A DNA stretch of 64,000 nucleotides from Pseudofrankia coriaricola (GTDB lineage: Bacteria > Actinomycetota > Actinomycetes > Frankiales > Frankiaceae), in NCBI RefSeq assembly GCF_001854805.1, contig NZ_MBLO01000220.1:98832-162831 (forward strand), in the 5' to 3' direction. Below are positions 16,930 through 25,977 of the stretch, piece by piece (the stretch's first letter is position 1; every line of letters starts with the position of its first letter). Under the pieces are notes generated by a model. That model had not been told where the DNA came from, ran no database searches, and saw only the letters and a list, made by a program, of their open reading frames with translations. The translations under genes were made by a program, and so were the position numbers.

Positions 16930-17301
16930 ATGACCCCACTCGCGACCCAGGCCCCGGCCGAAGTCCGCCACCGAGAGCACCCCTCGCCAACCCCGCATAC
17001 GGCGGTTATGGTCACGAGCGTGGGAACCAAGACGATCATGATCACTGTTCCCGAGGAACTACTGGAAGAAATCCGCGCCGAGACCGGCGAGCAGGACATC
17101 TCCTCCTACATCGCCGAAGTTCTGCGCCGCAAACTTGCGCGCGACCGACTGGGCGAGCTTGTCGCTTGGCTGGAAGAGGAGTACGGCCCGATTACCGACG
17201 AGGAGCGGGCCGACGCCCGTAGGGAAATGGAAGAGATCGACGCGGAGCACGCGCGCCGCCGCGCGAAGCGCGATGGCGACCAGGCCGGAACAGCGTCTTG
17301 A
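16930..17301 (+). CDS. Antitoxin-like protein of a VapBC-type pair
   Basis: A 123-aa protein. AGGAGG at 16919-16924 sits 5 nt before ATG 16930 and fixes the start; the family-like part begins near ATG 17008. The core TKTIMITVPEELLEEIRAET resembles the ribbon-helix-helix N-terminus of small antitoxins. It continues with DISSYIAEVLRRKLARDR and a highly charged C-terminal helix rich in Glu, Arg and Lys that would wrap the toxin. It should neutralise the downstream PIN protein and repress the shared promoter. The two genes overlap at TTGA. Confidence 0.78.
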   Translation: MTPLATQAPAEVRHREHPSPTPHTAVMVTSVGTKTIMITVPEELLEEIRAETGEQDISSYIAEVLRRKLARDRLGELVAWLEEEYGPITDEERADARREMEEIDAEHARRRAKRDGDQAGTAS

Positions 17302-17720
17302 GCGGGTCCGGATCCGCCATCGCCCGGCGGCCCAAGGTGTTCGTACTCGATTCCGAGGCGCTCTCGCTGGCTGTACGCGGGGACCGAACCATGACCAAGC
17401 GCCTAGACCTTGCGCACGAAAATGACATCGAGGTCGTCGCTTCACCGATGACCCTCATTGAGGCATTCGACAGCCGCGCGATCGAAAAGCGCTGGGACTG
17501 GGCACTCTCCAGGGTCGACGTGCCACCGCTCGACAAGGACCAGGCTCGCGAGGCCAGGCGTCTGCTTGCCATCGCAGGGCTTCACGGCCACAAGTACGCC
17601 ATCGACGCCGTCGTCGCTGTCGTGGCGCGGCGGCAACGCGGTGATGTCACTGTCTTCACCTCGGACATGGACGACTTCTGCCAGCTTCTCCCCGACCACA
17701 TCGTGATCCAGAAAGTCTGA
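17298..17720 (+). CDS. PIN-domain ribonuclease toxin (VapC-like)
   Basis: A 140-aa protein starting at TTG 17298, overlapping the antitoxin stop by TTGA. The PIN-fold acidic residues are in place: Asp in VFVLDSEALSL, Glu in MTLIEAFDS, Asp in KYAIDAVVAVVA and Asp pairs in FTSDMDDF. They coordinate metal for RNA cleavage; VapC toxins of this family cut tRNA or rRNA. Codon use is slightly less GC-rich than in its neighbours, as is common for mobile toxin-antitoxin pairs. The adjacent SDR remnant supports insertion or rearrangement here. Confidence 0.85.
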   Translation: MSGSGSAIARRPKVFVLDSEALSLAVRGDRTMTKRLDLAHENDIEVVASPMTLIEAFDSRAIEKRWDWALSRVDVPPLDKDQAREARRLLAIAGLHGHKYAIDAVVAVVARRQRGDVTVFTSDMDDFCQLLPDHIVIQKV

Positions 17721-17749
17721 TCTCGACACTCACGTTCCGAGGACGCCCG

Positions 17750-18430
17750 TCAGGCGGGCGGGGCGGGGCTGGCGGCCGGCTGGCCGAGCACGAAGGCTTC
17801 GGACAGCAGGTGGAGCCATTTCGTCACCATCGCGTCGGCGTCGACCATGGTTGGGTCGACGCCCGCGGTGGCGAGGCCGATCGGGCGGAACAGCCGCCAG
17901 CCGAGGGACACCACCAGCAGGAAGGCCGCGAAGACCCGTGCCTCCTCGTCCGGCACCTCGCGTTCGTGCTGGCGGGCCTCGCGGGAAATGATCCCGGCGA
18001 CCTGTTCGAGCGCGGGTGAAGGGCCGAAAACATCGGCGGAATAGCCGCCCTCGAGCGCCGCCCAGCCCATGATGCGGCCGATGCTGCCGTCCGCGGTCGT
18101 CAGGAAGATATCGACGACGTCGGCGAGCGCCTCGATGTGCTCGAAACGGGTCGCCGACCGGGCGGCGACCCGCTGGTAAACCTCGTGCAGCAGGTCCTCC
18201 CTGGTGCCGAGGTACTGGTAGACGAGGCCGAAGTTCACCCCCGCGGCGTCCGCGATCTCGCGCAGCCGCACGTTGGCCGGCCCCTGCTGGGCGATCAGCC
18301 GCTGCGCCGCCTCGAGCAGTGCCTCCCGCACCTCCTGGCGGCCACGCGGTCGCCGCGCGGGGGCGCCCGCCTCGGACGCCTCCGGCGCAGCCGCGTCCAC
18401 GGGCTCTGAGGTGTTGCCGGCGACTCCCAC
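17750..18430 (-). CDS. TetR/AcrR family transcriptional regulator
   Basis: A 226-aa protein from GTG 18430. After an Ala/Pro-rich start the DNA-binding domain is clear: GRQEVREALLEAAQRLIAQQ, VRLREIADAAGVNFGLVYQY and GTREDLLHEVYQRVA. The ligand domain is helical and ends with an Ala/Pro tail. It is divergent from the P450 operon 370 bp away. An inverted repeat in the shared region makes that operon the likely target. Confidence 0.92.
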   Translation of the reverse strand: MGVAGNTSEPVDAAAPEASEAGAPARRPRGRQEVREALLEAAQRLIAQQGPANVRLREIADAAGVNFGLVYQYLGTREDLLHEVYQRVAARSATRFEHIEALADVVDIFLTTADGSIGRIMGWAALEGGYSADVFGPSPALEQVAGIISREARQHEREVPDEEARVFAAFLLVVSLGWRLFRPIGLATAGVDPTMVDADAMVTKWLHLLSEAFVLGQPAASPAPPA

Positions 18431-18801
18431 GTGTGGATCGTAAGCCGCCCCTCGACCGCTCGACCGCCGTCCGCGGCGACCCCTTGCGTGGCTCTAGTCA
18501 CATGGCTATAGTCATCTGACTAGCCGACAATGACCCGTCGGCGACCCCAGAACCAGCCTTCTTCGGCACGTCCCGAAACGCGCGCCAGAATGCGCGCGAC
18601 GTGCGGTCGATCCGTCATGCCGGTCGCTCCGCGCCGGCGCGTTTTCGCGGCAGATCCACGCCCCAGGGACCGGAGTCCACCCATTGGCCGACCATCTCAT
18701 TTTTGCGCAGCTCTATATCGATGGATTACCCGTCGGCGGGGCATCCGAGCCGCTCGGCGTGACAGGACCGGGACTTCGGACACGACAAGGGCTGGCATGA
18801 G
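18431..18801. other. Divergent promoter region between the TetR and P450 genes
   Basis: Apart from the inverted repeat at 18494-18523 I see no gene or RNA. The P450 start has only a weak ribosome-binding site (GAGATGAG context). Confidence 0.3.
18494..18523. promoter_or_regulatory. Candidate TetR operator in the divergent promoter region
   Basis: CTAGTCA (18494-18500) and TGACTAG (18517-18523) are perfect 7-bp arms separated by 16 nt. AGTCA also recurs internally. The site is about 65 nt upstream of the TetR start, in the least GC-rich part of the region. Confidence 0.55.
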
Positions 18802-20061
18802 ATGAGCGATACCGTGACGCTGGACCCACGGCGGCTCCGCGAGCTGTTCGACCTGCGCAGCGACGTGTACGCGACCCGCGGCGGCTCCTTCGAGAAGGAC
18901 CCGTACCCGGACTTTCACCGGCTGCGGGAGACGGGCCCGGTGCACCCCGGTATTGTCGGGCCGCTCGTCGGCTACCACGGAGTGGCGTTCTTCCAAGGGC
19001 TCCCGTACCCCGAGCTGCCGCATTTCTCGGTCTTCGACTACACCACCTGCCAGGACGTCCTGCGCGACGGCGACACGTTTGTCTCCAAGCCGACCGCCCC
19101 CGGCCCCGAGCTCGACATGAGCGACAGCGTCATGCTCTATTTCGACGGCGACCGGCACCGCCGCTACCGCGCGCTCGTCCAGTCGTCGTTCGTCCCCAAG
19201 CGCGGCGCCTGGTGGGCCGAGCGCTGGATCCGGGGAACGGTGCACGCCCTCATCGACACGTTCGAGGGCAACGGGCGGGCCGACCTCAACATCGAGTTCT
19301 GCGCGGCGATCCCCCTGCTGACGATCTGCGGCAGTTTCGGCGTGGGTGCCGCGGACGCACTGCGCATCCGCGAGGCAGCGACCTCCGACGGCCGCGACCG
19401 GGCCGTGCTCGCCGAGATCCTCCTGCCCATCGTCAGGGCGCGGCGGCGGGAGCCGCGGGACGACATCATCAGCGTGCTCGTCCAGGCCGAGATCACCGAC
19501 GAGGACGGCACCCGCCAGGCCCTGTCCGACACCGACATCCTTGGCTTCGCCCTCCTCCTGCTGGCCGCGGGCTCGGGCACGACCTGGAAGCAGATGGGCA
19601 TCACGCTGCTCGCGCTGCTGACCCACCCGCACTGGCTGGAGGCCATCCGGACGGACCGGGCGCTGCTGCGCCCGGCGATCGAGGAATCCCTGCGCTGGCT
19701 GCCGACCGACCCGATGTTCGCCCGCTATGCCATCCGGGACACGGAGCTCGGCGGGGTCGCGATCCCGGCCGGCTCGGTGGTGCACCTGTGCTTCGCGGCG
19801 GCCAACCGCGACCCGGCGCGCTGGGAGCGCCCGGACGAGTTCGACCCGTCCCGCCCGCCGGGCGCCCACCTCGGCTTCGGCGGCGGCCCGCACATCTGCC
19901 TGGGCATGCACGTCGCCCGGGCAGAGCTCCAGACAGCCATCGACGCGCTGCTCGACCGCCTGCCCGGCCTGCGCCTCGACGAGGACGCCGACCCGCCACG
20001 GATCGTCGGGATGTACGAGCGGGGCCCGACGTCGGTGCCGGTGGTGTGGGAGACCCCATGA
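18802..20061 (+). CDS. Cytochrome P450
   Basis: A 419-aa soluble bacterial P450. The EXXR motif is in EESLRW. The heme-ligand loop is FGGGPHICLGMHVAR with Cys366. The I-helix reads AAGSGTT (residues 255-261), where position 259 is Gly instead of the usual Asp/Glu before Thr. This is a notable change in the proton-delivery pair. It should hydroxylate or otherwise oxidise a lipophilic substrate using separate ferredoxin and reductase, neither of which is in the window. Its stop overlaps the DUF35 gene (ATGA), linking it with the thiolase and CoA-transferase genes that follow. Confidence 0.93.
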   Translation: MSDTVTLDPRRLRELFDLRSDVYATRGGSFEKDPYPDFHRLRETGPVHPGIVGPLVGYHGVAFFQGLPYPELPHFSVFDYTTCQDVLRDGDTFVSKPTAPGPELDMSDSVMLYFDGDRHRRYRALVQSSFVPKRGAWWAERWIRGTVHALIDTFEGNGRADLNIEFCAAIPLLTICGSFGVGAADALRIREAATSDGRDRAVLAEILLPIVRARRREPRDDIISVLVQAEITDEDGTRQALSDTDILGFALLLLAAGSGTTWKQMGITLLALLTHPHWLEAIRTDRALLRPAIEESLRWLPTDPMFARYAIRDTELGGVAIPAGSVVHLCFAAANRDPARWERPDEFDPSRPPGAHLGFGGGPHICLGMHVARAELQTAIDALLDRLPGLRLDEDADPPRIVGMYERGPTSVPVVWETP

Positions 20062-20570
20062 CCGAGGAGACGTCGAACGGGTCGGCGCTGGTCGTCGAGG
20101 CGTTCGAGCGGGTGGCGCCGCCGCTGACCGAGCGGACCGCCGCGTTCTGGACCTCCGGCGCGGACGGCGTGCTGCGGATCGCCCGCTGCCACGACTGCGG
20201 GCGCTACCTGCACCCGCCGCGGCCGACCTGCCCGGCCTGCCGGGGGCGCGACGTCGGGTTCGCGCCGGTCTCGGGCCGCGGCACGGTGTGGTCGTGGACG
20301 CTGAACCGCTACGGCTGGGTGCCCTCGATGCCGCCGCCGTACGTGGTCGCCGACGTCGAGCTCGTCGAGCAGCCCGGTCTGCGGCTGCTCACCAACGTCC
20401 TCGACTGCCCGCCCGAGGCGATGCGCGTCGGCCTGCCGGTGCGGGTCTGCTTCAGCAAGGTCGGCGACGCGTTCATACCGCTCTTCCGGCCGGAGGCCGG
20501 AGATGGGCGCGGTAGGCCAGAGGCCGAAAATTTGCGCGGTTGGCCGGAGGCCGGCGATGGAGCGGGCTGA
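20058..20570 (+). CDS. DUF35 (zinc ribbon plus OB-fold) acyl-CoA-associated protein
   Basis: A 170-aa protein starting at ATG 20058 within the P450 stop. The rubredoxin-like zinc ribbon has CHDCGRYLHPP followed by CPACRGRDV. It leads into an OB-fold beginning VSGRGTVWSWTLNRY. DUF35 proteins pair with SCP2-type thiolases; the ChsH2-Ltp2 steroid retro-aldolase is the studied case. The thiolase-like partner is encoded immediately downstream and overlaps by 14 nt. The last 27 residues are three 9-residue repeats that contain the partner gene's translation start signals. Confidence 0.92.
   Translation: MTEETSNGSALVVEAFERVAPPLTERTAAFWTSGADGVLRIARCHDCGRYLHPPRPTCPACRGRDVGFAPVSGRGTVWSWTLNRYGWVPSMPPPYVVADVELVEQPGLRLLTNVLDCPPEAMRVGLPVRVCFSKVGDAFIPLFRPEAGDGRGRPEAENLRGWPEAGDGAG
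20487..20567 (+). repeat. Three 27-bp tandem repeats spanning the DUF35 tail and the thiolase start
   Basis: Units at 20487-20513, 20514-20540 and 20541-20567 encode RPEAGDGRG, RPEAENLRG and WPEAGDGAG. Units 1 and 3 each carry a GGAGG followed by an ATG in the thiolase frame (20503 and 20557), so the initiation region itself is duplicated. Confidence 0.8.
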
Positions 20571-21717
20571 GAGCCGGGCGGTCATCAGCGGGGCGGGGCG
20601 GTCACGGATCGGGCGCCGGCTCGGGGTCGACCCCTGGGTGCTGACCGCGGACGCGGCGCTCGCCGCGATCGCCGACGCCGGGCTGACGGCCGACGACATC
20701 GACGGGGTGTCGACCTATCCGGGCGCGTTCTGGTCGACGCCGGGGATCACCGGCGCCGGTGTCGACGACGTGCGGGGGATGCTCGGGCTCCGGTTGCGCT
20801 GGCACACCGGCGGCGGCGAGATCGCCGGCCAGCTGGGGACGGTGGTCAACGCGGTCCTGGCCGTCGCCGCCGGGTTCGCGACCCATGTCCTGTGTTTCCG
20901 GACGGTGTGGGAGTCCACCGCGCAGCAGGGCTTCGGAGGCAGGGCCGCGACCTTGCTGGACGGTGGGGGCGCGGACGGCCGGCCAGTCCGGTTCGGGCGG
21001 GAGCTCACGCAGTGGACCACCCCGTTCGGGATCGGCTACCCGTGCCATGCCGCGCTGGACATGCGGCGACGCATGGAGCTCGCCGGGGCGACGCGGGAGC
21101 AGTTCGCCCAGGTCGCGCTCGTCAGCCGGCGTAACGCCGCGCGCAACGAGTCCGCGGTCTACCGCGAGCCGCTCTCTCTCGAGACCTACCTGAACGCTCG
21201 GATGATCTCCGATCCGGTCTGTATGTACGACTGCGACGTCCCGGTGGACGGCTCGGTCGCGTTCGTCGTCTCCCGCGCCGAGGAAACGCCCGACCCGGCC
21301 CGCGCGGTCACCTTCGAGGGGCTGGGCAGCGCCTCCGGCTTCGACGAGGCCGCGGCGATGATGTGGGCGCGCACCGACCTCAAACCGGCCGACGTCGACC
21401 TCGCGCAGGTCTACGACGGGTTCTCGGTGTACGCGATCCGATGGCTGGAGGCGTTGGGCTTCTGCGGCGCCTACGAGGGCACGGACTTCGTCGACGGCGG
21501 CACGCGGATCACGCCGGGCGGCGAGCTGCCACTGAACACCGGCGGCGGGCAGCTCTCGGGCGGCCGAATGCACGGGTACGGCGGCCTGCTCGAGGCGTGT
21601 CTGCAGTTACGCGGCGAGGCTGGCGCCCATCAACTGGATTCCGATCCCCAAGTGGCCGTCGTGACGAGCGGCGCCGAACAGTTCACATCCTCGCTGCTCC
21701 TCGGCGCGCCCCGGTGA
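20557..21717 (+). CDS. SCP2/lipid-transfer-type thiolase or aldolase (Ltp2-like)
   Basis: A 386-aa protein from ATG 20557, with GGAGG 6 nt upstream; an in-frame start at 20503 would add 18 residues. The thiolase fold is seen in VISGAGRSRIGRR at the N-terminus, ALAAIADAGLTADDIDGV, VDGSVAFVVSRA, VYDGFSVYAIRWLEALGFC and LNTGGGQLSGGRMHGYGGL. The usual N-terminal nucleophilic Cys context is not obvious, and Tyr-rich segments are conserved, as in Ltp2 retro-aldolases. Pairing with DUF35 supports either C-C cleavage of a side-chain CoA ester or a thiolase step. Confidence 0.88.
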   Translation: MERAESRAVISGAGRSRIGRRLGVDPWVLTADAALAAIADAGLTADDIDGVSTYPGAFWSTPGITGAGVDDVRGMLGLRLRWHTGGGEIAGQLGTVVNAVLAVAAGFATHVLCFRTVWESTAQQGFGGRAATLLDGGGADGRPVRFGRELTQWTTPFGIGYPCHAALDMRRRMELAGATREQFAQVALVSRRNAARNESAVYREPLSLETYLNARMISDPVCMYDCDVPVDGSVAFVVSRAEETPDPARAVTFEGLGSASGFDEAAAMMWARTDLKPADVDLAQVYDGFSVYAIRWLEALGFCGAYEGTDFVDGGTRITPGGELPLNTGGGQLSGGRMHGYGGLLEACLQLRGEAGAHQLDSDPQVAVVTSGAEQFTSSLLLGAPR

Positions 21718-21754
21718 CCGCCACCCGAACCTTCGCTCGACTGGAGGAATGCTG

Positions 21755-22909
21755 ATGTTGCCCGAGTCCGCCAGGATCATGTCGGCCGACGATCATCTGA
21801 TCGAGCCGGCGCACCTGTGGGTCGAGCGGGTGCCGGCGCGGTTCCGCGACGGCTGTCCGCGCATCGTCGAGGTCGACGGCCGTCAGGCCTGGCTCTACGA
21901 GGGTGAGCTCACCTACATTCCGATGGGCTCCTGCCGGCCACTGCCAGGTTTCTCCGAAGCTGGCTACCCGCCCGCTCCGGGTACTGCCCGCTTCGACGAG
22001 ATCCGGCCTGGCTGCTACGACCCGGACGAGCGGCTGAAGGACATGGATATCGACGGCGTGTGGGGGCAGCTGTGCTTCCCGAACTACGCCCGTTTCGCCG
22101 GCCACCGGTTCTTCCTGAACGTGACCGACCCCGAGCTGGCGCTCGCCTGCCTGCGCACCTACAACGACTACCTGCTCGACGAATGGTGCGCGACCGACCG
22201 CGACCGGCTCTTCGGCGCGGCGATCCTGCCGCTGCACGACCTCGACGCGGCGGTCGCCGAGCTGAAGCGGGTGCTCGCGAAGGGTGCCCGGGCGATCGCC
22301 TTCTCCGAGAACCCCACCGTGCTCGGCCTGCCGTCGGTGCACACCGACCACTGGGACCCGCTGTGGGCGGTGGCGAACGACGCGCAGATCCCGGTCTGCA
22401 TGCACATCGGCAGCTCGTCGCGGCTGATGACGACGTCGGCGGACGCTCCGCCGCCGGTGTTGGTCGCGCTCATCGGCGTGAACTCGATGATGACCTGCGT
22501 CGACTGGCTTTTCAGCGGGATCCTGGAACGCTTCGCCCGGCTGCAGGTGATTCTCTCCGAGGGTGGCGCCGGCTGGGTGCCCTACATCCTGGAGCGCGCC
22601 GAGAAGGCGTTCCATGACAACCGGATCGGCACCGACCTCGCGATCGGACAGGCCGGCGTCAGGGACTCCCGACCGCCGCGCGAGGTCTTCGCCCAGCACA
22701 TGTACGCCTGTCTCGTCGACGAGCGGTTCGCGCTGCGCAGCCTCGGCGACGTGCCCGTCGACAACCTGCTCTTCGAGGGTGACTACCCGCACGGCGACGG
22801 CCTGTGGCCGAACAACCGCGCCTACCTCGAGAAGACACTCGCCGACGTCCCGGACAGCGACGCCGTGAAGATCGCCGAAACGAACCTCCGTGCCCTGCTA
22901 CGCGCCTGA
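21755..22909 (+). CDS. Amidohydrolase family protein (ACMSD/decarboxylase-like)
   Basis: A 384-aa TIM-barrel metal enzyme. ATG 21755 is preferred over ATG 21749 because GGAGG at 21743-21747 is 7 nt before it. An Asp-x-His pair is in SADDHLIEP, further metal His in VCMHIGSS, and the C-terminal Asp is in FEGDYPHGDG. The family includes decarboxylases and hydratases of aromatic or dienoic acids as well as hydrolases. It lies between the thiolase and CoA-transferase genes with short gaps, so it probably belongs to the same catabolic operon. Confidence 0.85.
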   Translation: MLPESARIMSADDHLIEPAHLWVERVPARFRDGCPRIVEVDGRQAWLYEGELTYIPMGSCRPLPGFSEAGYPPAPGTARFDEIRPGCYDPDERLKDMDIDGVWGQLCFPNYARFAGHRFFLNVTDPELALACLRTYNDYLLDEWCATDRDRLFGAAILPLHDLDAAVAELKRVLAKGARAIAFSENPTVLGLPSVHTDHWDPLWAVANDAQIPVCMHIGSSSRLMTTSADAPPPVLVALIGVNSMMTCVDWLFSGILERFARLQVILSEGGAGWVPYILERAEKAFHDNRIGTDLAIGQAGVRDSRPPREVFAQHMYACLVDERFALRSLGDVPVDNLLFEGDYPHGDGLWPNNRAYLEKTLADVPDSDAVKIAETNLRALLRA

Positions 22910-23054
22910 CCACCATCCCGCCACGCGGCAACCGCCAGACCTCATACCAACGGAACCCGACCACCGTTTGCCTGGACGTCGGGTCCCCGTGAGTCAGATG
23001 CGTCGGGGGCTATGCCTAGCTCACCAGACCCCGACCCGAACCTTCCGGAGTGTC

Positions 23055-24269
23055 ATGCCCTACAACCTGCTCGCTGGAGTACGCGTCGTCGAGGCGTCCA
23101 TGTATGCCTTCGCGCCGTCAGCCGGGGCAGTGCTTGCCGACTGGGGCGCCGACGTGATCAAGGTCGTGCCGCCCGGGACCCTGGACCCAATGAACGGCAA
23201 CCCCGTCGCGGGGCTGCCCGACCGTGAGGTCGGCGTCGCGTTCATGTGGGAGATCACCAACCGGGGGAAACGGTGTGTCGGCATCGACCAGCGCACCGAC
23301 GGGGGCCAGCGGGTGATGGCCGCGCTGGTCGGCTCGGCCGACGTCTTCATCACCAACCTGCTGCCGGGCGCCCGGCGCCGCTTCCAGGTCGACGTCGACG
23401 ACCTCACCACCGTCAAGCCGGATCTCATCTATGCCCGAGCCAGCGGCCACGGCCCGCGCGGGCCGGAAAGCGACGCCGGCGGTTTCGACCACACCGACTT
23501 CTGGGCGCGCACCGGGATGGGGCACGCGGCAAGCCAGGTCTGCGACGAGTTCGTGCCGCAGCCGGGCCCCGCGCTCGGCGACCTCGCCTCGGGCGCGTTC
23601 CTCGCCGGCGGCATCGCGGCGGCGCTGTTCCGCCGGGAACGGACCGGTCAGGGCGCGGTGGTCGACGTCTCGCTCCTGTCGTCGGGGATGTGGATGTTCT
23701 CGCCCGGCGTCGTCGCGAGCCAGCTCTATGACATCGACGCGATCCCACGCAACCGGCACCGCCACCTGCCGAACCCTTTCGTCGCCGCGTACCTGACGCG
23801 TGACAGCAGGCTCGTCTACCTGTCGGGTATCCAGACGGAGAAGCACGTCGAGGAGTTCTTCCACGCGGTGGGGCGGGCGGACCTGCTAGCCGATCCGCTG
23901 TTCGCGACCGCCGCGGTTCGCGCCGAGAACGCGGGCGCCTGTATCACGGTGCTCGACGAGATCTTCGCGGGCCGCGACCTGGTCGACTGGGCCGAGCTGC
24001 TCGGGCGGCTCACGACGCCGTGGTCGCTGGTGCAGACCGCCCGGGAGGCGGCGAACGACCCGCAGGCCCGGTCGAACAACTTCGTGACGACCGTCCAGAA
24101 GGGTTCCCAGGAGTACCCACTCGTGCCGAGCCCCGCGCAGTTCGACGACACGCCACCGGTCCTGGCACCGGCCCCCGCGCACGGCGAGCACACCGACGAG
24201 GTGCTGTTCGAGCACGGCTTCACCTGGGACGAGATCCTTAGCCTCAAGGAGTCCGGCGCCGTGCTATGA
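23055..24269 (+). CDS. CaiB/BaiF family (type III) CoA-transferase
   Basis: A 404-aa protein from ATG 23055, with GGAG just upstream; the frame is open earlier but without family character. It opens LLAGVRVVEASMYAFAP and VLADWGADVIKVVPPG. It has NRGKRCVGIDQRT, and GFDHTDFWARTGMGH, where the Asp corresponds to the aspartyl-CoA nucleophile of this family. It should activate or exchange CoA on a carboxylic acid. It closes the P450/thiolase/amidohydrolase group. Confidence 0.92.
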   Translation: MPYNLLAGVRVVEASMYAFAPSAGAVLADWGADVIKVVPPGTLDPMNGNPVAGLPDREVGVAFMWEITNRGKRCVGIDQRTDGGQRVMAALVGSADVFITNLLPGARRRFQVDVDDLTTVKPDLIYARASGHGPRGPESDAGGFDHTDFWARTGMGHAASQVCDEFVPQPGPALGDLASGAFLAGGIAAALFRRERTGQGAVVDVSLLSSGMWMFSPGVVASQLYDIDAIPRNRHRHLPNPFVAAYLTRDSRLVYLSGIQTEKHVEEFFHAVGRADLLADPLFATAAVRAENAGACITVLDEIFAGRDLVDWAELLGRLTTPWSLVQTAREAANDPQARSNNFVTTVQKGSQEYPLVPSPAQFDDTPPVLAPAPAHGEHTDEVLFEHGFTWDEILSLKESGAVL

Positions 24270-24582
24270 GAACGGCGCCGGCCGTCGGCGAGCACGTCAA
24301 GCATTCTCCATCGCCATCTTCAGGCACCGCGTCTCGACAGACCCGCGGACCCGCCTGGCCGGAAGGGTTCGCCCTCGCGATCCCTCGACCCGACAACACC
24401 CTGACCCGACCACGCCTCATCTCCATCCGGGAAGACTCGCAAAAACGGAGATCCGTGCCCGCGGGCCTTTCCATCGCCTCCCCAGGAAACGCTTTTCCCC
24501 AGCCGGACCCACGGGGTGGAAAAGCACCACTCTTCACGCGGCGTCTTGTCCGCCGCAGCCAGTAGGACAACGGAGGTTCAGC
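24270..24582. other. Intergenic region, promoter of a substrate-binding protein gene
   Basis: No gene seen. It contains short A-rich runs (around 24433-24445 and 24510-24525) unusual for this genome and GGAGG at 24572-24576 for the next gene. Confidence 0.3.
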
Positions 24583-25950
24583 ATGCATACCACCCGAAGA
24601 CTCGCCGCCACGGCCGCCATCGCGGCGCTCTTATCCGTCGCCGCGTGCGGCGGCGGCGACGGCGACAACGGCGGCGGCGGCGCGAAGCCCACGGCGTCGG
24701 CGCGGACGGCCGGCCCCGAGGCGTTCAAGGCGGGGCCGGACTCGGGCTGGAGCGACAGCGGCATCACCGTCGACCCGGCCAAGCTCGCCTGCGCCTCCCC
24801 GGGAGGCGAGCAGGCTCGCGGCGTGACCGACACCGAGATCAAGGTCGGCGGCCTGATCAGCCAGTCCAGCACGAGCGGGCCCGTGAACGCCGGGATGGAC
24901 GTCGGCGCCAAGGTCCGGTTCAGCCGCGCGAACGACGGGGGCGGCGTCAACGGCCGCAAGATCAACTACATCGGCACGCGCGACGACGGCTCCGACTCCG
25001 CCCGGACCGCCACCCAGGCCCAGTCCCTGGCCGCTGACGGCGTCTTCGCGGCCGTGCCCGCCGTCGTCCGCACCGGCAACTTCCTCGACACGTTCTGCAA
25101 GACCGGGACGCCGTACTTCGGCTGGGGAACGAGCGCGCCCTACTGCAACAGCACCATCGGTTTCGGCGTAACCGGATGTCTGGTGGCCGATCCGGACGGC
25201 CCGACGATCTCGACGACGTGGGCGATGGCGGCCAGCGGCATTCTCGGCGGCAGCACGGACAAGAGCGTGGCCTTTGTCGGCGTCGACATCGACGCCGCGG
25301 TCAACGGCATGAATCTCGCCGCGAAGGGCCTCAAGGCCGCCGGGTTCTCCGTCCCCTATGCCAAGACCCCCATACCAGCGGCCGGACTCAACGACCCGAC
25401 GGCAATCGTCAACGACCTGATGCACGCCGATAAGGGCGCCCCGCCGGACCTGATCGTAACAATCGCCGACTTCGCTCCGGCCCTCAAGCTCATCGGCGCG
25501 CTGCGCGCGGCGGGCTACCCGGGCAAGATCCTGACGCCGCTCGGCTACGACCCACGACTGACCGGTCTCAAGGACCTGGACGGAACCTACACGCTGATCC
25601 AGTGGGCGCCCGCGGAGAGCGGCTCGGCCGCCGACGAGCAGCTCAAGGCGGACTTCGCCAAGTACGCCCCCAACCAGCCGGTCAGCCTCACCGCGATGGC
25701 GGGCTACTGGTCGGCGGACTTCTTCCTTGCCGCGGTCCAGAAGACCGGGCGTGACCTCACGGTGGCCAACCTGCTCAAGACACTGAACGGAGGCGGCTAC
25801 AGCTACCACGTCCCGGGCGCCATCGGCGAGACCCAGTGGCCGGTCAACCACATCGCGGCCGCCCCGTGCGCCTCTGTCGTCCAGCTTTCCGGCGGCAAGT
25901 ACGTCCAGGCCGTGAAGCTCGCCTGCACGCCCCTCTTCCCGAACAACTAG
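24583..25950 (+). CDS. Substrate-binding lipoprotein of a branched-chain amino acid-type ABC importer
   Basis: A 455-aa protein from ATG 24583 (GGAGG upstream). The signal peptide ends in lipobox SVAAC, followed by a Gly/Asp-rich linker. The binding domain shows TEIKVGGLISQSSTSG and GGVNGRKINYIGTRDDG, and it has the same internal phrases as the minus-strand protein at 11393-12757, so the two are paralogues. It should bind a small ligand outside the membrane. No permease or ATPase is adjacent. Downstream are a 17-bp tandem repeat containing the stop codon and a large inverted repeat leading into the LLM operon. Confidence 0.92.
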   Translation: MHTTRRLAATAAIAALLSVAACGGGDGDNGGGGAKPTASARTAGPEAFKAGPDSGWSDSGITVDPAKLACASPGGEQARGVTDTEIKVGGLISQSSTSGPVNAGMDVGAKVRFSRANDGGGVNGRKINYIGTRDDGSDSARTATQAQSLAADGVFAAVPAVVRTGNFLDTFCKTGTPYFGWGTSAPYCNSTIGFGVTGCLVADPDGPTISTTWAMAASGILGGSTDKSVAFVGVDIDAAVNGMNLAAKGLKAAGFSVPYAKTPIPAAGLNDPTAIVNDLMHADKGAPPDLIVTIADFAPALKLIGALRAAGYPGKILTPLGYDPRLTGLKDLDGTYTLIQWAPAESGSAADEQLKADFAKYAPNQPVSLTAMAGYWSADFFLAAVQKTGRDLTVANLLKTLNGGGYSYHVPGAIGETQWPVNHIAAAPCASVVQLSGGKYVQAVKLACTPLFPNN

Positions 25951-25977
25951 TGAACCCACTCAACTAGCGAACCCACT
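25944..25977 (+). repeat. 17-bp tandem repeat across the stop codon
   Basis: Two adjacent copies (25944-25960 and 25961-25977) differ at one base; the TAG stop of the substrate-binding gene lies in the first copy and is repeated in the second. Confidence 0.85.
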
